Origin: Microbacterium sp. AK031
GTDB lineage: Bacteria > Actinomycetota > Actinomycetes > Actinomycetales > Microbacteriaceae
DNA length: 64,000 bases
Assembly (NCBI RefSeq): GCF_024807145.1
Contig: NZ_JANUCA010000007.1
Span: 1-64,000 of the forward strand
Reading direction: 5' to 3'
Part shown: positions 1 to 7,591 of the stretch, piece after piece
Numbering within the stretch: position 1 is the first letter of the stretch
Layout: the number at the start of each line of letters is the position of its first letter
Notes under the pieces: generated by a model
Told to the model about the DNA's origin: nothing
Databases searched by the model: none
The model's input: the letters and a program-made list of their open reading frames with translations, nothing else
Made by a program: the position numbers and the translations under genes

Positions 1-60
1 GCCGGCGCACACAAGATCAACGAACGCGGCACGAGTACCAGGCGGAAACAACTTGACCAT
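1..60 (-). CDS. N-terminal fragment of a probable IS transposase
   Basis: The reverse strand opens with ATG at 60 and stays open to the window edge, giving only 20 residues that begin MVKLFPPGTRAAF. A GAAGGAG ribosome-binding site sits six bases before the ATG. The opening resembles the N-terminal helix of helix-turn-helix transposases such as IS30-like elements, but 20 residues cannot settle the family. The repeated 15-mer just upstream supports a mobile-element end. The rest of the gene lies outside the window. An ordinary HTH protein is the alternative. Confidence 0.4.
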   Translation of the reverse strand, partial: MVKLFPPGTRAAFVDLVCAG

Positions 61-61
61 G

Positions 62-126
62 AAACGCTCCTTCAATCAGAGCGTTGCTCCCACCATATGA
101 ATCTGCCCCCGGCGTTGCTCCCACCA
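62..126. repeat. Upstream repeats of the probable IS end
   Basis: GCGTTGCTCCCACCA occurs twice in direct orientation (81-95 and 112-126, 31 bases apart). An inverted repeat AACGCTC/GAGCGTT flanks the ribosome-binding site of the leftward transposase fragment (about 62-86). Repeated short sites next to a transposase start are typical of transposase-binding subterminal repeats, and the outer end of the element would then lie near 127-136. The second end and the target duplication are outside the window. Confidence 0.35.
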
Positions 127-191
127 CTTGACATTGCCCGCCGAGAGACCGGCACTTTCCTCCTTTCAAAGCCTCGGATGCCGTGTGAAGC

Positions 192-746
192 TCAACTCCC
201 CCAGTTGTCGGCGAGCTTGCTCAGCAGGCGGGCGAGTTCTCGCGCCTCTTCGTCGGTGAAGGGCTCGAGCGCGCGCGCCAGCACCTCGCGCCGCTCCCCG
301 CGCATGCCGCGGGCGATCTTGCGTCCGGCTTCCGTGAGCGCGATGCGCGTGCGACGCGCGTCGTCGGGGTCGGCCTCGCGCTGCACGAGGCCGCGCTGCA
401 CTGCTTGCTGCACGAGTCGTGAGGCGCGCGGCTGATCGACGCCGACCGCCTCGCCGAGTGCGCTGACGCTGAGCGGCTCGGATGCTGCGGCCAGCGCCTC
501 CAGCATCCGCATCCAGGCGGGTCCTCCCAGACGCCCGCCCGGTCCGCCAGCCCATGGCGGAGGCACGATTCCGCGGTGGCCATGGGGATGTTCTCCGTGT
601 CCTGGGCCATGACCGTGGTGATCTCCGATGAAGTCACCGCGCACCCCGTGCGGGCCGCCACGCCCGGGTCCGTGCGGTCGCCGCCCGCGCAGGCGCGAGA
701 GAGCCTGCGCGATGATCTCGGCCGGATCCGGATTGTCAGTGCTCAC
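192..746 (-). CDS. MarR-family regulator with His-rich N-terminal segment
   Basis: A 184-residue winged-helix regulator. Residues 24-57 are rich in His, Gly and Pro (for example GDHHGHGPGHGEHPHGHRG). The MarR domain follows: helix-turn-helix at about 91-120 and a wing with DDARRTRIALTEAG at about 128-141. Start chosen at GTG 746 because TAAAAT lies exactly seven bases upstream, as at many leaderless genes here; an upstream ATG at 794 would begin inside the palindromic operator region. It is divergent from a second MarR-like gene. The His-rich tract suggests metal binding, but this is inference. Confidence 0.8.
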   Translation of the reverse strand: MSTDNPDPAEIIAQALSRLRGRRPHGPGRGGPHGVRGDFIGDHHGHGPGHGEHPHGHRGIVPPPWAGGPGGRLGGPAWMRMLEALAAASEPLSVSALGEAVGVDQPRASRLVQQAVQRGLVQREADPDDARRTRIALTEAGRKIARGMRGERREVLARALEPFTDEEARELARLLSKLADNWGS

Positions 747-757
747 GCATCCGATTT

Positions 758-811
758 TACATGCATATTGACATGCACTTACATTGCATGTCACACTACA
801 TATACATGCAT
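758..811. promoter_or_regulatory. Divergent promoter and ATGCA-repeat operator
   Basis: The 87-bp space between two divergent MarR-like genes carries four ATGCAT/ACATGCA-type elements: TACATGCAT (758-766), ACATGCA (771-777), TGCATGT (785-791) and TACATGCAT (803-811). The second and third form an inverted repeat. The leftward -10 TAAAAT (754-759) abuts the first, so a protein bound here would block that promoter. MarR proteins commonly bind such short inverted repeats in their own divergent promoters; assignment to either neighbour is inference. Confidence 0.65.
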
Positions 812-833
812 AGTTACAAGCAAAGGATTCCCC

Positions 834-1553
834 ATGAACACCATCAACACAGATGAGACTTCCCGCCCGTTCGGATTCTGGCTCAAGGCCGTCGATCGCC
901 TCATGGCGGCTGAATTCGCCTCCGCCTTCGAATCCGAGGGCATCACGCGCCGGGAGTGGCGCCTCCTGAACATCGTCGACGGCTCAGTTCCGGCGGGCCG
1001 CCCGAAGAGCGATCACCCGCTGCCCGCCCACAAGCTGGCCCGACTGATCGAACTCGGCTGGGTGACAGATGCCGATGGCACCTGGACCCTGACCGACGAC
1101 GGCCGCGCCGCCAAGGAGCGCCTCGGCGGCATCGTCGACGGCATCCGCGCGAAGGTCACCGATGCGGTTCCCGCCGAAGACCTCGCCACCACCATGGCCA
1201 CGCTCGAGCGGCTGGCCCGCACGTTCGGCTGGGACGAGGAGACGCCGCTCCCCCGTGGACGCGGGCGTCGCGGCTTCGGCGATCACGGCTTCGGACATCG
1301 CAGCTTCGGACCGCGCGGCTCCGGTCGCCGCGGGCATGGATTCAGGCATCCGTCACAGCGCTTCGACCACGAAGGGTATGAGAGGCACGACGGGCACGGC
1401 GCACCCGGCACGAGCGAGCGCGAGGACTGCCACCACGGCGGACCGCACGGCCACCGCGGAGGACACGCGCGTGCTCGTTTCGCACATTTCGCGCAGGGCG
1501 CCTACGAGCGCGGCTTCGACGCCGGGTTCACCCGCGGTCGTGACGACCGCTGA
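834..1553 (+). CDS. MarR-like protein with degenerate HTH and His/Gly-rich C-terminal tail
   Basis: A 239-residue protein starting at ATG 834 behind AAAGGA. Residues 20-130 follow the MarR fold outline (GITRREWRLLNIVDG, then LIELGWV and a wing-like TWTLTDDGRAAKE). The stretch that should hold the first HTH helices, about 50-68, is instead a Gly/Pro/Lys/His segment (SVPAGRPKSDHPLPAHK). The last 100 residues are low complexity, rich in Gly, Arg, His and Phe (GFGDHGFGHRSFGPRGSGR), and end GAYERGFDAGFTRGRDDR. It is divergent from the neighbouring MarR gene. It may act as a partner or metal-sensing subunit rather than a DNA binder; that is inference. Confidence 0.75.
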   Translation: MNTINTDETSRPFGFWLKAVDRLMAAEFASAFESEGITRREWRLLNIVDGSVPAGRPKSDHPLPAHKLARLIELGWVTDADGTWTLTDDGRAAKERLGGIVDGIRAKVTDAVPAEDLATTMATLERLARTFGWDEETPLPRGRGRRGFGDHGFGHRSFGPRGSGRRGHGFRHPSQRFDHEGYERHDGHGAPGTSEREDCHHGGPHGHRGGHARARFAHFAQGAYERGFDAGFTRGRDDR

Positions 1554-1609
1554 GCTCCTGCCGCGAAAGGAGTGCAGGGCGGATGCTTCGGCATCCGCCC
1601 TGCGTCGAG

Positions 1610-2041
1610 TCAGGCTCCGGTGGGTCGGTAATAGGGATAGTCGGGGTAGCTGTAGCCGCCTCCCCAGAACGGGGCGAACCCGTAGTAGCCGAAGACATCG
1701 CCGTAGGTGTCGCGCTCGTGGATGAGGGCGGGGTCATACGCCGGCGCACCGGCGACATGCTCGCGGGTCTGATCCAGCCGCACTTCGTCGGCGGTGACGG
1801 AGGTGATCGCGTCGACCGGAATGAAGGTCGTGTCCTGCCCGATCCCCAGGAATCCTCCTGAGGCGACCTCGATGAGGCGTACCTTGCGTTCGTTCTCGTC
1901 GATGAGGAGCGCCTTCACCTTGCCGAGATCGGCGCCGTCCTTGTCCTTGACATCGCGTCCACGGATGTCATCGTCCGGGTTGGCCACCGTTTCGTCGGTA
2001 TCGCCGAGTCTGACGAGTGCGTCAGTGCCTGGTGTTTCCAT
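1610..2041 (-). CDS. PRC-barrel domain protein with Tyr/Gly-rich tail
   Basis: A 143-residue protein starting at ATG 2041 behind AAAGGAG; longer frames lack a ribosome site. A PRC-barrel-like domain covers about residues 26-90: DIRGRDVKDKDGADLGKV, then VRLIEVASGGFLGIGQ, FIPVDAIT and VRLDQTREHV. The tail (115-140) is rich in Tyr, Gly and Pro. This layout is common in actinobacterial stress proteins related to photosynthetic reaction-centre H subunits; no enzymatic role is evident. It is transcribed leftwards, separately from the TetR gene whose stop lies about 150 bp away. Confidence 0.8.
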   Translation of the reverse strand: METPGTDALVRLGDTDETVANPDDDIRGRDVKDKDGADLGKVKALLIDENERKVRLIEVASGGFLGIGQDTTFIPVDAITSVTADEVRLDQTREHVAGAPAYDPALIHERDTYGDVFGYYGFAPFWGGGYSYPDYPYYRPTGA

Positions 2042-2189
2042 GCTGGTTCTCCTTTGCTCCGTCGGGTGCTCTCTCCACGGTAAGCACGTCGCCGCCGACC
2101 TTCTCCCCCCTAGCCAAACGCCTGTCGGAGATGTAGAGAGACGCCCTGACAGCGCACCCCGCGAATGCTTCGGCATCCGCCATCGTCGT

Positions 2190-2843
2190 CTAGCTGTCGA
2201 GCGCGACGACCAGATCCGACGGAGCCCCGGCCGCGATGAGCCGCTCCGTCATCGCCGCCGCGGCGAGCGTGTACGGACGATCGTCGCGCATGAGCAATGA
2301 GCGCGAGTTCGCCTCTTCATACAGCGCGATCAGATGGAACGCGAGGAGCTCGGCGCCCGCCTCGTCGACGGTCAGCTCATCCGCTTCGATGGCGTGTGCG
2401 ATCTGCGCGTCGATGTAGGCATACCAGGCAGAGGTCGCGGATCGGATGGCGTCACTGACCTCGCCCGGCTTGGAATCGACATCGGCCGCCGTCGCGGCGA
2501 AGAAACAGCCACCGGGGAAGACTCGATCGCGGGAGTAGATCAGCGCGTGGCGCAGTAATGCGACGAGGCGCGACAGTCCGCGGGGCTCGTCGCGAGCGGG
2601 GACGATGATCCGATCGACGAAGATCTCCCTGGCCGCAGCGACCGTGGCGAGCTGCAACCGCTCTTTGCTGCCGAACAATGTGGCGATGCTGCTCTTGCTG
2701 CGACCGGAAGACCCGGCCAGTCGCCCGATCGTCAGCCCGTCGAGCCCTTCCACCGAGGCAAGGTCGGTCGCGCTGGACAAGACGACCCGTCGCGTGGCAT
2801 CGCCGCGAGCACGCCGTCCGTCCTGAATCACTTTCTGCGCCAC
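2190..2843 (-). CDS. TetR/AcrR-family repressor
   Basis: A 217-residue TetR-type protein. The helix-turn-helix is at about 38-57 (LTIGRLAGSSGRSKSSIATLFGSKERL region), where the usual tyrosine-containing YYHF-type segment reads TLFGSKE. The remainder is the helical ligand domain, with GGCFFAATAADVDSKPGEV typical of the TetR_C_6-like subgroup. GTG 2843 is chosen because TACACT lies exactly six bases upstream; GTG 2831 behind AAAGGGG is an alternative. It is divergent from an alpha/beta hydrolase over two matching palindromes, so autorepression and control of the hydrolase are likely. Confidence 0.88.
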   Translation of the reverse strand: MAQKVIQDGRRARGDATRRVVLSSATDLASVEGLDGLTIGRLAGSSGRSKSSIATLFGSKERLQLATVAAAREIFVDRIIVPARDEPRGLSRLVALLRHALIYSRDRVFPGGCFFAATAADVDSKPGEVSDAIRSATSAWYAYIDAQIAHAIEADELTVDEAGAELLAFHLIALYEEANSRSLLMRDDRPYTLAAAAMTERLIAAGAPSDLVVALDS

Positions 2844-2853
2844 CCCTTTAGTG

Positions 2854-2894
2854 TACGCACGATCGTTCGTATACTCTACATACGATCGTACGTA
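2854..2894. promoter_or_regulatory. Twin TetR operators in a divergent promoter
   Basis: Two 18-bp palindromes share the pattern TACGNACGATCGTNCGTA: TACGCACGATCGTTCGTA at 2854-2871 and TACATACGATCGTACGTA at 2877-2894, with centres 23 bp apart. The first overlaps the leftward -10 TACACT (2850-2855) and the rightward -10 TATACT (2870-2875, with TTTAGT 17 bp upstream). The second would cover the rightward start site. Paired operators are typical of TetR repressors binding as two dimers. Confidence 0.8.
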
Positions 2895-2934
2895 TTCATT
2901 GGCGCAGGAACTCATCGACCAGGAACGAGGAATC

Positions 2935-3837
2935 ATGTCTGCTTCCGTCACCGCCCTCCGTCGCAGCATCCGCATCTCCGCTGCTCTCTCGCCCACGATC
3001 GCGGCGCGACTCGCGCTCAGTGCGTTCTTCCGCCCCGGCCCGAAGATGGCCGTTCATGAGCGGGACTCGGCCACCGATCTCGCCGGACACCGCGAGTTTC
3101 TGCGATTGCGCGGTCACGATGTCGCCACCTATCGGTGGGGTGCCGGCGAGCGCACCGTGCTGCTGCTCCACGGCTGGCAAGGACGCGCCTCGCAGCTTGC
3201 GCCGTTGGTCCGCGAACTGGTCGCGTCGGGATATCGGGTGGTGTCGTTCGACGCGCCCGCACACGGCGCCTCGGACGGTCGCCGCGCCGACATCACCGAT
3301 TGGCTCGACGTCACATCACGGCTGTCGCACCGCTACGGCGGATTCGATGCGATCGTCGGGCACTGCTTCGGCGGCCTCGCAGCCTTGGCCGCAGCACGGG
3401 ATGACGCTGAGGCCCGATCGGTCGCAGTCATCGCCGCCGCAGCGAGTCCCGCGGCCTTTCTGCACGAGTTCAGCGCGATGTTCGGGCTCGACGACTCGAC
3501 GCGTACGGAGTTCGAGCGGCTCTTCTACGCGCGGCTGGGCGAGACGCCGGCCACCGCGATCGCGCACTACGACGCGGTGGCTCGCCCGCTTCCGAACACG
3601 ACGGAATTGCTGGTCGCCCACGACCGCGAGGACCGACGGATGCCGGATGCCGACGCGCTTCGTCTTCATGAGGCGCACCGCGGGCGATCGAGGCTCATCC
3701 GTACGACCGGTCTCGGGCACACCAGGCTGATCTCAGACGACGCCGTGCTCGACGCGGTAATCGCGATCGTGACCGGCGGCGTTGACGCCGTCGACGCTCT
3801 GGATGCTGAACCCGCTCAGATCGGCAGTGCGAGATAG
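2935..3837 (+). CDS. Alpha/beta hydrolase with cysteine nucleophile
   Basis: A 300-residue alpha/beta-hydrolase. The oxyanion region is LLLHGWQGRASQL (about 77-89). The nucleophile elbow is GHCFGG (142-147), so Cys144 stands where Ser is usual. A late aspartate lies in LLVAHDREDRRMP and the catalytic-type His in TGLGHTRL near the C-terminus. Start ATG 2935 follows ACGAGGAA. It is divergent from a TetR gene over twin operators, which suggests induction by a small ligand or substrate. Its last 22 bases overlap the convergent membrane-protein gene. Substrate unknown. Confidence 0.82.
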   Translation: MSASVTALRRSIRISAALSPTIAARLALSAFFRPGPKMAVHERDSATDLAGHREFLRLRGHDVATYRWGAGERTVLLLHGWQGRASQLAPLVRELVASGYRVVSFDAPAHGASDGRRADITDWLDVTSRLSHRYGGFDAIVGHCFGGLAALAAARDDAEARSVAVIAAAASPAAFLHEFSAMFGLDDSTRTEFERLFYARLGETPATAIAHYDAVARPLPNTTELLVAHDREDRRMPDADALRLHEAHRGRSRLIRTTGLGHTRLISDDAVLDAVIAIVTGGVDAVDALDAEPAQIGSAR

Positions 3838-4481
3838 GACGACATCGATTGCGCGACAGACACCGCCTCGGAGGACGACTGCGCAGACGGCGCATTGCCG
3901 ACGAGGAACCCGATCAGGACGATGGCGCCGATGAGCAGGATCGCCAGTATGGCGAAGATCGTGATCGTCCAACCGCGGTAGCTGTGACCTTCCGTGCCGC
4001 CCGCAGCCGGGCTCACGTAGTTCCGGCTCGCTTCGTCGCGAGCAGTCGCGGCGCGTGAAGCGGCAGCGCGTGACTCAGCTTTCTGCGCAGCGGTCGGCGG
4101 CACCACCTCCTGCTTGTGGGCGGATGCCGAGGTCCATGTGTCGTCGGGCGCCCAGGTGGTGCGCTTTCGGAGCGCGGGTGCGTCCGCTGCATCCGTCGTG
4201 GCGTTCTCGGACGGCGCCGGCGGGATGACTGGCTCCGCGCTGGGAGCCGGTGGCACCGCGCCGAACTTGGGAGGCGGTGGCACCTCGAAGTTCTCGATGG
4301 CCGCTTCGGCATCGGGAATCGCGACCGTCTCCGGTGCCGGGACAGCGAATGGCTCTACCCCCGCTTCAGTGGGAGGAACAGGCGCCGGCGGAGGCACGAA
4401 CGGTTCACCACCCGATACGGGCGCATCGGTCGTGGCATCCTCGTCGGGATCTTGCGGTCCTTCTGTGTTTTCGCCGCTCAC
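3816..4481 (-). CDS. Proline-rich single-pass membrane protein, function unknown
   Basis: A 221-residue protein that I do not recognise. Residues 1-100 are acidic and Pro/Ala-rich with repeated FEVPPPPK/PPAP-like pieces; 130-155 is an Ala/Arg/Glu-rich probable coiled stretch; one hydrophobic segment spans 171-195 (WTITIFAILAILLIGAIVLI); a 25-residue Ser-rich tail follows. The likely topology is a long cytoplasmic N-terminus. Start GTG 4481 is supported by TAGTAT exactly seven bases upstream (4489-4494). Its 3' end overlaps the convergent hydrolase gene. Confidence 0.7.
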   Translation of the reverse strand: MSGENTEGPQDPDEDATTDAPVSGGEPFVPPPAPVPPTEAGVEPFAVPAPETVAIPDAEAAIENFEVPPPPKFGAVPPAPSAEPVIPPAPSENATTDAADAPALRKRTTWAPDDTWTSASAHKQEVVPPTAAQKAESRAAASRAATARDEASRNYVSPAAGGTEGHSYRGWTITIFAILAILLIGAIVLIGFLVGNAPSAQSSSEAVSVAQSMSSYLALPI

Positions 4482-4541
4482 GCTCTCGATACTACGTGTG
4501 CGTCGGTGATCTGCACCGGGTCAGTCGGCGATCTGCGTGAC

Positions 4542-5147
4542 TCAGCCGCCGAGCGACCCCAGGTCGGTGTTACCGACGTCAGTGCGGTGGAAGTTCTGGA
4601 ACGAGCGGGATGCCGTCGGTCCGCGCTGCCCCTGATAGCGGTTGCCGTATGGGCCGGAGCCGTAGGGGTTCTCGGCGGGAGAGGTCAGGCGGAAGAAGCA
4701 GAGCTGCCCGATCTTCATGCCCGGCCAGAGCTTGATCGGCAGTGTCGCGACATTCGCGAGCTCGAGCGTGACGTGTCCGGTGAAGCCCGGATCGATGAAG
4801 CCCGCCGTGGAGTGAGTGATGAGGCCGAGTCGTCCGAGCGACGACTTTCCCTCGAGACGCGCGGCGATGTCGTCGGCGAGGCTGACCTGTTCGAAGGTGG
4901 CACCGAGGGCGAATTCACCGGGATGCAGAATGAACGGCTCATCGGGCTTGACCTCGATGAGGCGAGTGAGCTCGGGCTGATCTTCGGCCGGGTCGATGAA
5001 CGGGTACTTGTGGTTGTCGAACAGCCGGAAGTACCTGTCGAGGCGCACGTCGATGCTGGACGGCTGGATCATCTCCGGCTCGTGCGGAGCCAGGCCGATG
5101 CGGCCGGAGGCGAGTTCTGCTCTGATGTCGCGGTCGCTGAGAAGCAC
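4542..5147 (-). CDS. dcd: dCTP deaminase (dUMP-forming type)
   Basis: A 201-residue enzyme of the dUTPase/dCTP-deaminase superfamily that supplies dUMP for thymidylate synthesis. Diagnostic stretches are MLLSDRDI at the N-terminus, [21 protein letters not shown] in the centre (active-site region with the catalytic Glu shortly downstream in the LELANV segment) and the C-terminal YQGQRGPT closing segment. In actinobacteria these enzymes usually convert dCTP directly to dUMP plus pyrophosphate; that is family knowledge. GTG start 5147 has TAGGCT six bases upstream, so a leaderless mRNA is expected. Confidence 0.95.
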   Translation of the reverse strand: MLLSDRDIRAELASGRIGLAPHEPEMIQPSSIDVRLDRYFRLFDNHKYPFIDPAEDQPELTRLIEVKPDEPFILHPGEFALGATFEQVSLADDIAARLEGKSSLGRLGLITHSTAGFIDPGFTGHVTLELANVATLPIKLWPGMKIGQLCFFRLTSPAENPYGSGPYGNRYQGQRGPTASRSFQNFHRTDVGNTDLGSLGG

Positions 5148-5236
5148 GGGTACAGCCTAGTCAACGCACAATCTCGTCAACGCGCGATGGCGCGCCGACT
5201 GAGCCCGATCGATGGCCGGGCGTTGCGCGCCCGGCT

Positions 5237-6289
5237 TCAGCTCACCCGGGCGACGACCATACCCGGCGCAGCCTGCGAACCGTCCATTGCGACGAGGGCG
5301 TCGGCGGCGCCCTGCAGATCCACGACGTCGCCGATCAGTCGTTCCGGATGCAGCCTGCCGTCACGGACCAGATCCAGCAACGCCGGATAGTCGACGGCCG
5401 GCATGCCGTGCGAGCCGAGCACACGGAGCTCCCAGGCGATCACGCGACCCCACGGGAGCGGGGCCTCCGCGTTCTCGCCGAGCATGAGGCCGACCTGAAC
5501 GTGCGTGCCTCTGCGGCGCAGGCTCCGGATCGCCGCATGCGCAGTCGCCGGCGAGCCGATCGCGTCCACGGTCACGTGTGCGCCGCCCGCCGTCGCGTGC
5601 ACGACGGCATCGGCAGGGTCTGATTCCACAGCGTTCACGGTGTGCACGCCACCGAGGGCGCGGGCACGCTCCAGCGCAGCCTCAGAGACGTCGACGGCGG
5701 TGACTCGCGCCCCGAGCGCCGTCGCGATCATCACGGTGGAGAGCCCGACACCGCCGCAGCCGAACACCGCCAGTTCAGTGCCCTCTCCGACCTCGCCGTG
5801 CGCAGTCACGGCGCGGAATGCCGTCGCAAAACGGCATCCGAGGGACGCCGCGGCGAGCGCGTCGACGCTCTCGGGAAGCGCGACGAGATTGACGTCGGCG
5901 GCTCTGACGACGACATACTCCGCAAAGGAGCCCGCATGGGTGAAGCCCGGTTGCGTCTGATCCGGGCAGACGTGCGCGTTGCCGGCGAGACACCAGCTGC
6001 ATTTCCCGCATCCGTTGACGAACGGGGCCGTCACGCGATCGCCCTGCCCGAAACGCCGAACGCCCGAACCGACCGCCGCGACAACGCCGGCGAACTCGTG
6101 ACCGGGGATGTGCGGCAACCGCACCGGATCGTGCCCGCGCCAGGCGTGCCAGTCCGAGCGGCAGACGCCTGTCGCCTCGACGCGCACGAGTGCACCGTCG
6201 GGCGGGCACTGCGGAACCGGGACCTCACGGACCAGAGGCCGCTCACCGGAGGCGGAGTAGACGACCGCACGCATGTCAGAGGGAAGCAT
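5237..6289 (-). CDS. Zinc-dependent alcohol dehydrogenase
   Basis: A 350-residue medium-chain dehydrogenase. Catalytic zinc ligands lie in GVCRSDWHAW and GHEFAG; the structural zinc cluster is CGKCSWCLAGNAHVC; the NAD(P) fold shows AVFGCGGVGLSTVMIA. It should oxidise an alcohol or reduce an aldehyde in the cytosol; substrate is not evident. Start ATG 6289 is chosen because earlier in-frame codons encode a low-quality His/Arg-rich stretch. The GAP-family membrane gene upstream ends 38 bp before it on the same strand, so cotranscription is possible. Confidence 0.92.
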   Translation of the reverse strand: MLPSDMRAVVYSASGERPLVREVPVPQCPPDGALVRVEATGVCRSDWHAWRGHDPVRLPHIPGHEFAGVVAAVGSGVRRFGQGDRVTAPFVNGCGKCSWCLAGNAHVCPDQTQPGFTHAGSFAEYVVVRAADVNLVALPESVDALAAASLGCRFATAFRAVTAHGEVGEGTELAVFGCGGVGLSTVMIATALGARVTAVDVSEAALERARALGGVHTVNAVESDPADAVVHATAGGAHVTVDAIGSPATAHAAIRSLRRRGTHVQVGLMLGENAEAPLPWGRVIAWELRVLGSHGMPAVDYPALLDLVRDGRLHPERLIGDVVDLQGAADALVAMDGSQAAPGMVVARVS

Positions 6290-6327
6290 GGTCTCATTCT
6301 CGCCTTTGACCACGACCTCGCCTTTGA

Positions 6328-7005
6328 CTACGGCCAGATGATGCCGATGCCCTTGCCCAGCGTCACGAACCCGAGCACGACGAACAGCACACCCATGATC
6401 GTGTGGTTCTCGCGGGTGAGCCACGTGTGCAGGGATTCGAGCGGCACGCGCAGACGCTTCGCCGCGAACACGTAGGCGATCACGGGAACCATGACAGTGG
6501 ATGCCGCGATGAGCGCGAAGACGCCTGTCACGACGACGAGCGCACCGAAGCCGAGGTCTGAAGTGCCGAGGTCGACGCCGACGCTCGTACTCAGGATCAC
6601 GTTCTTCGGATTCACGACCGAGAGGAACAGCCCGAGGCGGATGCCGCCGCCGAAGTTCAGGGAATCGACCTTCTTCATCCAGCCAGGGAGTTCCGGCGTC
6701 TCGTCTCCGTGGGGACGCTTACGCCACTGCTTCACGGCGAGCAGCAGCAGAAGCGCACCGAGCGCGAGCTTGAGGATTCCCGCCCAGACGCTCGGCGCAG
6801 AATCGCTGCGTTCCGGAAGGACGGTCGAGATGGCCGTCAAGACCACGATCACCGCGAGGATGCCGACTCCCCACCCGAGCAGGAAGCCGACGCTGCTCGT
6901 GCGAGCCCGAGGACTCAGCAGCGTGAGGATCACCACAATGATCGGCAGCGGGCTGATCGCGATGCCGATCGCGAACGGAAGGAGCTCGCCGATGACCGTG
7001 CCCAT
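6328..7005 (-). CDS. GAP/Sap-type six-helix membrane protein
   Basis: A 225-residue integral membrane protein with about six hydrophobic segments. The N-terminal LLPFAIGIAISPLPIIVVILTLL and the central SVVNPKNVILS are characteristic of the Sap/GAP (sulfolipid-1-addressing protein) family, which is related in fold to LysE exporters. In mycobacteria such proteins help export peptidolipids or sulfolipids; the cargo here is unknown. Start ATG 7005 follows AGAGG. It is transcribed away from the tRNA gene and ahead of the alcohol dehydrogenase. Confidence 0.8.
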   Translation of the reverse strand: MGTVIGELLPFAIGIAISPLPIIVVILTLLSPRARTSSVGFLLGWGVGILAVIVVLTAISTVLPERSDSAPSVWAGILKLALGALLLLLAVKQWRKRPHGDETPELPGWMKKVDSLNFGGGIRLGLFLSVVNPKNVILSTSVGVDLGTSDLGFGALVVVTGVFALIAASTVMVPVIAYVFAAKRLRVPLESLHTWLTRENHTIMGVLFVVLGFVTLGKGIGIIWP

Positions 7006-7070
7006 GCAGACCTCTGTTCTCCTCCACGAACGCAGAAGTCAGTCTCCAGCATGGCCTGTCGCGACGGGCT

Positions 7071-7099
7071 TTGGCCATCCATGCGAGTCCAGGTAGGCT
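7071..7099 (+). promoter_or_regulatory. Promoter of tRNA-Gly
   Basis: TTGGCC (7071-7076) and TAGGCT (7094-7099) are separated by 17 bp and lie about 30 bases before the tRNA 5' end. This fits a sigma-70-type actinobacterial promoter with a short precursor leader. Confidence 0.6.
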
Positions 7100-7129
7100 T
7101 GCCTTCACCTGTTCTTCATGGGCAGGTAC

Positions 7130-7200
7130 GGGACTGTAGTTCAATGGTAGAACTTCTGCTTCCCAAGCAGATAGCGCGGGTTCGATTCCCGTCAGTCCCT
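7130..7200 (+). tRNA. tRNA-Gly (anticodon CCC)
   Basis: A 71-nt cloverleaf without encoded CCA. Acceptor arms GGGACTG and CAGTCCC pair, followed by discriminator T. The T arm is GCGGG-TTCGATT-CCCGT, and the anticodon arm TCTGC-TTCCCAA-GCAGA gives anticodon CCC at 7162-7164, reading GGG. The D arm contains AGTTCAATGGTAGAACT. A hairpin terminator follows at 7226-7265. Confidence 0.97.
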
Positions 7201-7225
7201 CGGTGTGATGTCTCAGAGCATCGTG

Positions 7226-7265
7226 AACGACTGAACCGCCGGTATACGGGGGTTCAGTCGTTTTT
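7226..7265 (+). terminator. Rho-independent terminator after tRNA-Gly
   Basis: AACGACTGAACC (7226-7237) pairs with GGTTCAGTCGTT (7251-7262) across a 13-base loop and runs into TTTTT (7261-7265). It is 26 bases after the tRNA. Confidence 0.9.
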
Positions 7266-7351
7266 GCGTTGGTAGTTGTTGCGGATTTGAGGGTGAGTTC
7301 GACGATGAGTTCGCCGGCGGCCAGGTCCGCGAGAGCCTGTCAGATGGTTTG

Positions 7352-7591
7352 TCAAGAACAGACGACAGGGGTGACGCAGCAGGCGTTGGTCGGCGCTGTG
7401 GTCACTCGGATGGTGCCCAATGCTCTCCACCACCGCCGAATGCTGACGCTCCACCCGCGCAGCGGAGCCGCCTCCAGCGGAGCCCCGCCCATCATGCGCA
7501 TTCGCTCCCGTGCTACCCGCTCATATTCCAACTGACGCGTGCGTTCGAGCTCCATCCGCTTGTGGAACTGAAAAGCGAACTCCGGATCCAT
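7352..7591 (-). CDS. Possible small protein, function unknown
   Basis: A 79-residue frame opening at ATG 7591 with GGGGAG six bases upstream. The first half is strongly charged and helical (FHKRMELERTRQLEYERVAR), then GAPLEAAPLRGW and a Cys-containing C-terminus. The N-terminal half looks like genuine protein; the C-terminal half less so, and a longer version or decayed gene is possible. The palindrome ATTGACG-TT-CGTCAAT lies about 75 bp upstream of it. I assign no function. Confidence 0.4.
   Translation of the reverse strand: MDPEFAFQFHKRMELERTRQLEYERVARERMRMMGGAPLEAAPLRGWSVSIRRWWRALGTIRVTTAPTNACCVTPVVCS

Noticed and set aside
746..794. ATG at 794 as start of the left MarR gene
   Set aside because: It would place the operator repeats inside the coding sequence; GTG 746 has TAAAAT seven bases upstream.
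4116..5390. Long rightward frame opposite dcd and the proline-rich membrane protein gene
   Set aside because: It lies antisense to two well-supported genes, has no ribosome site and reads as Arg/Gly/Glu-rich shadow sequence.
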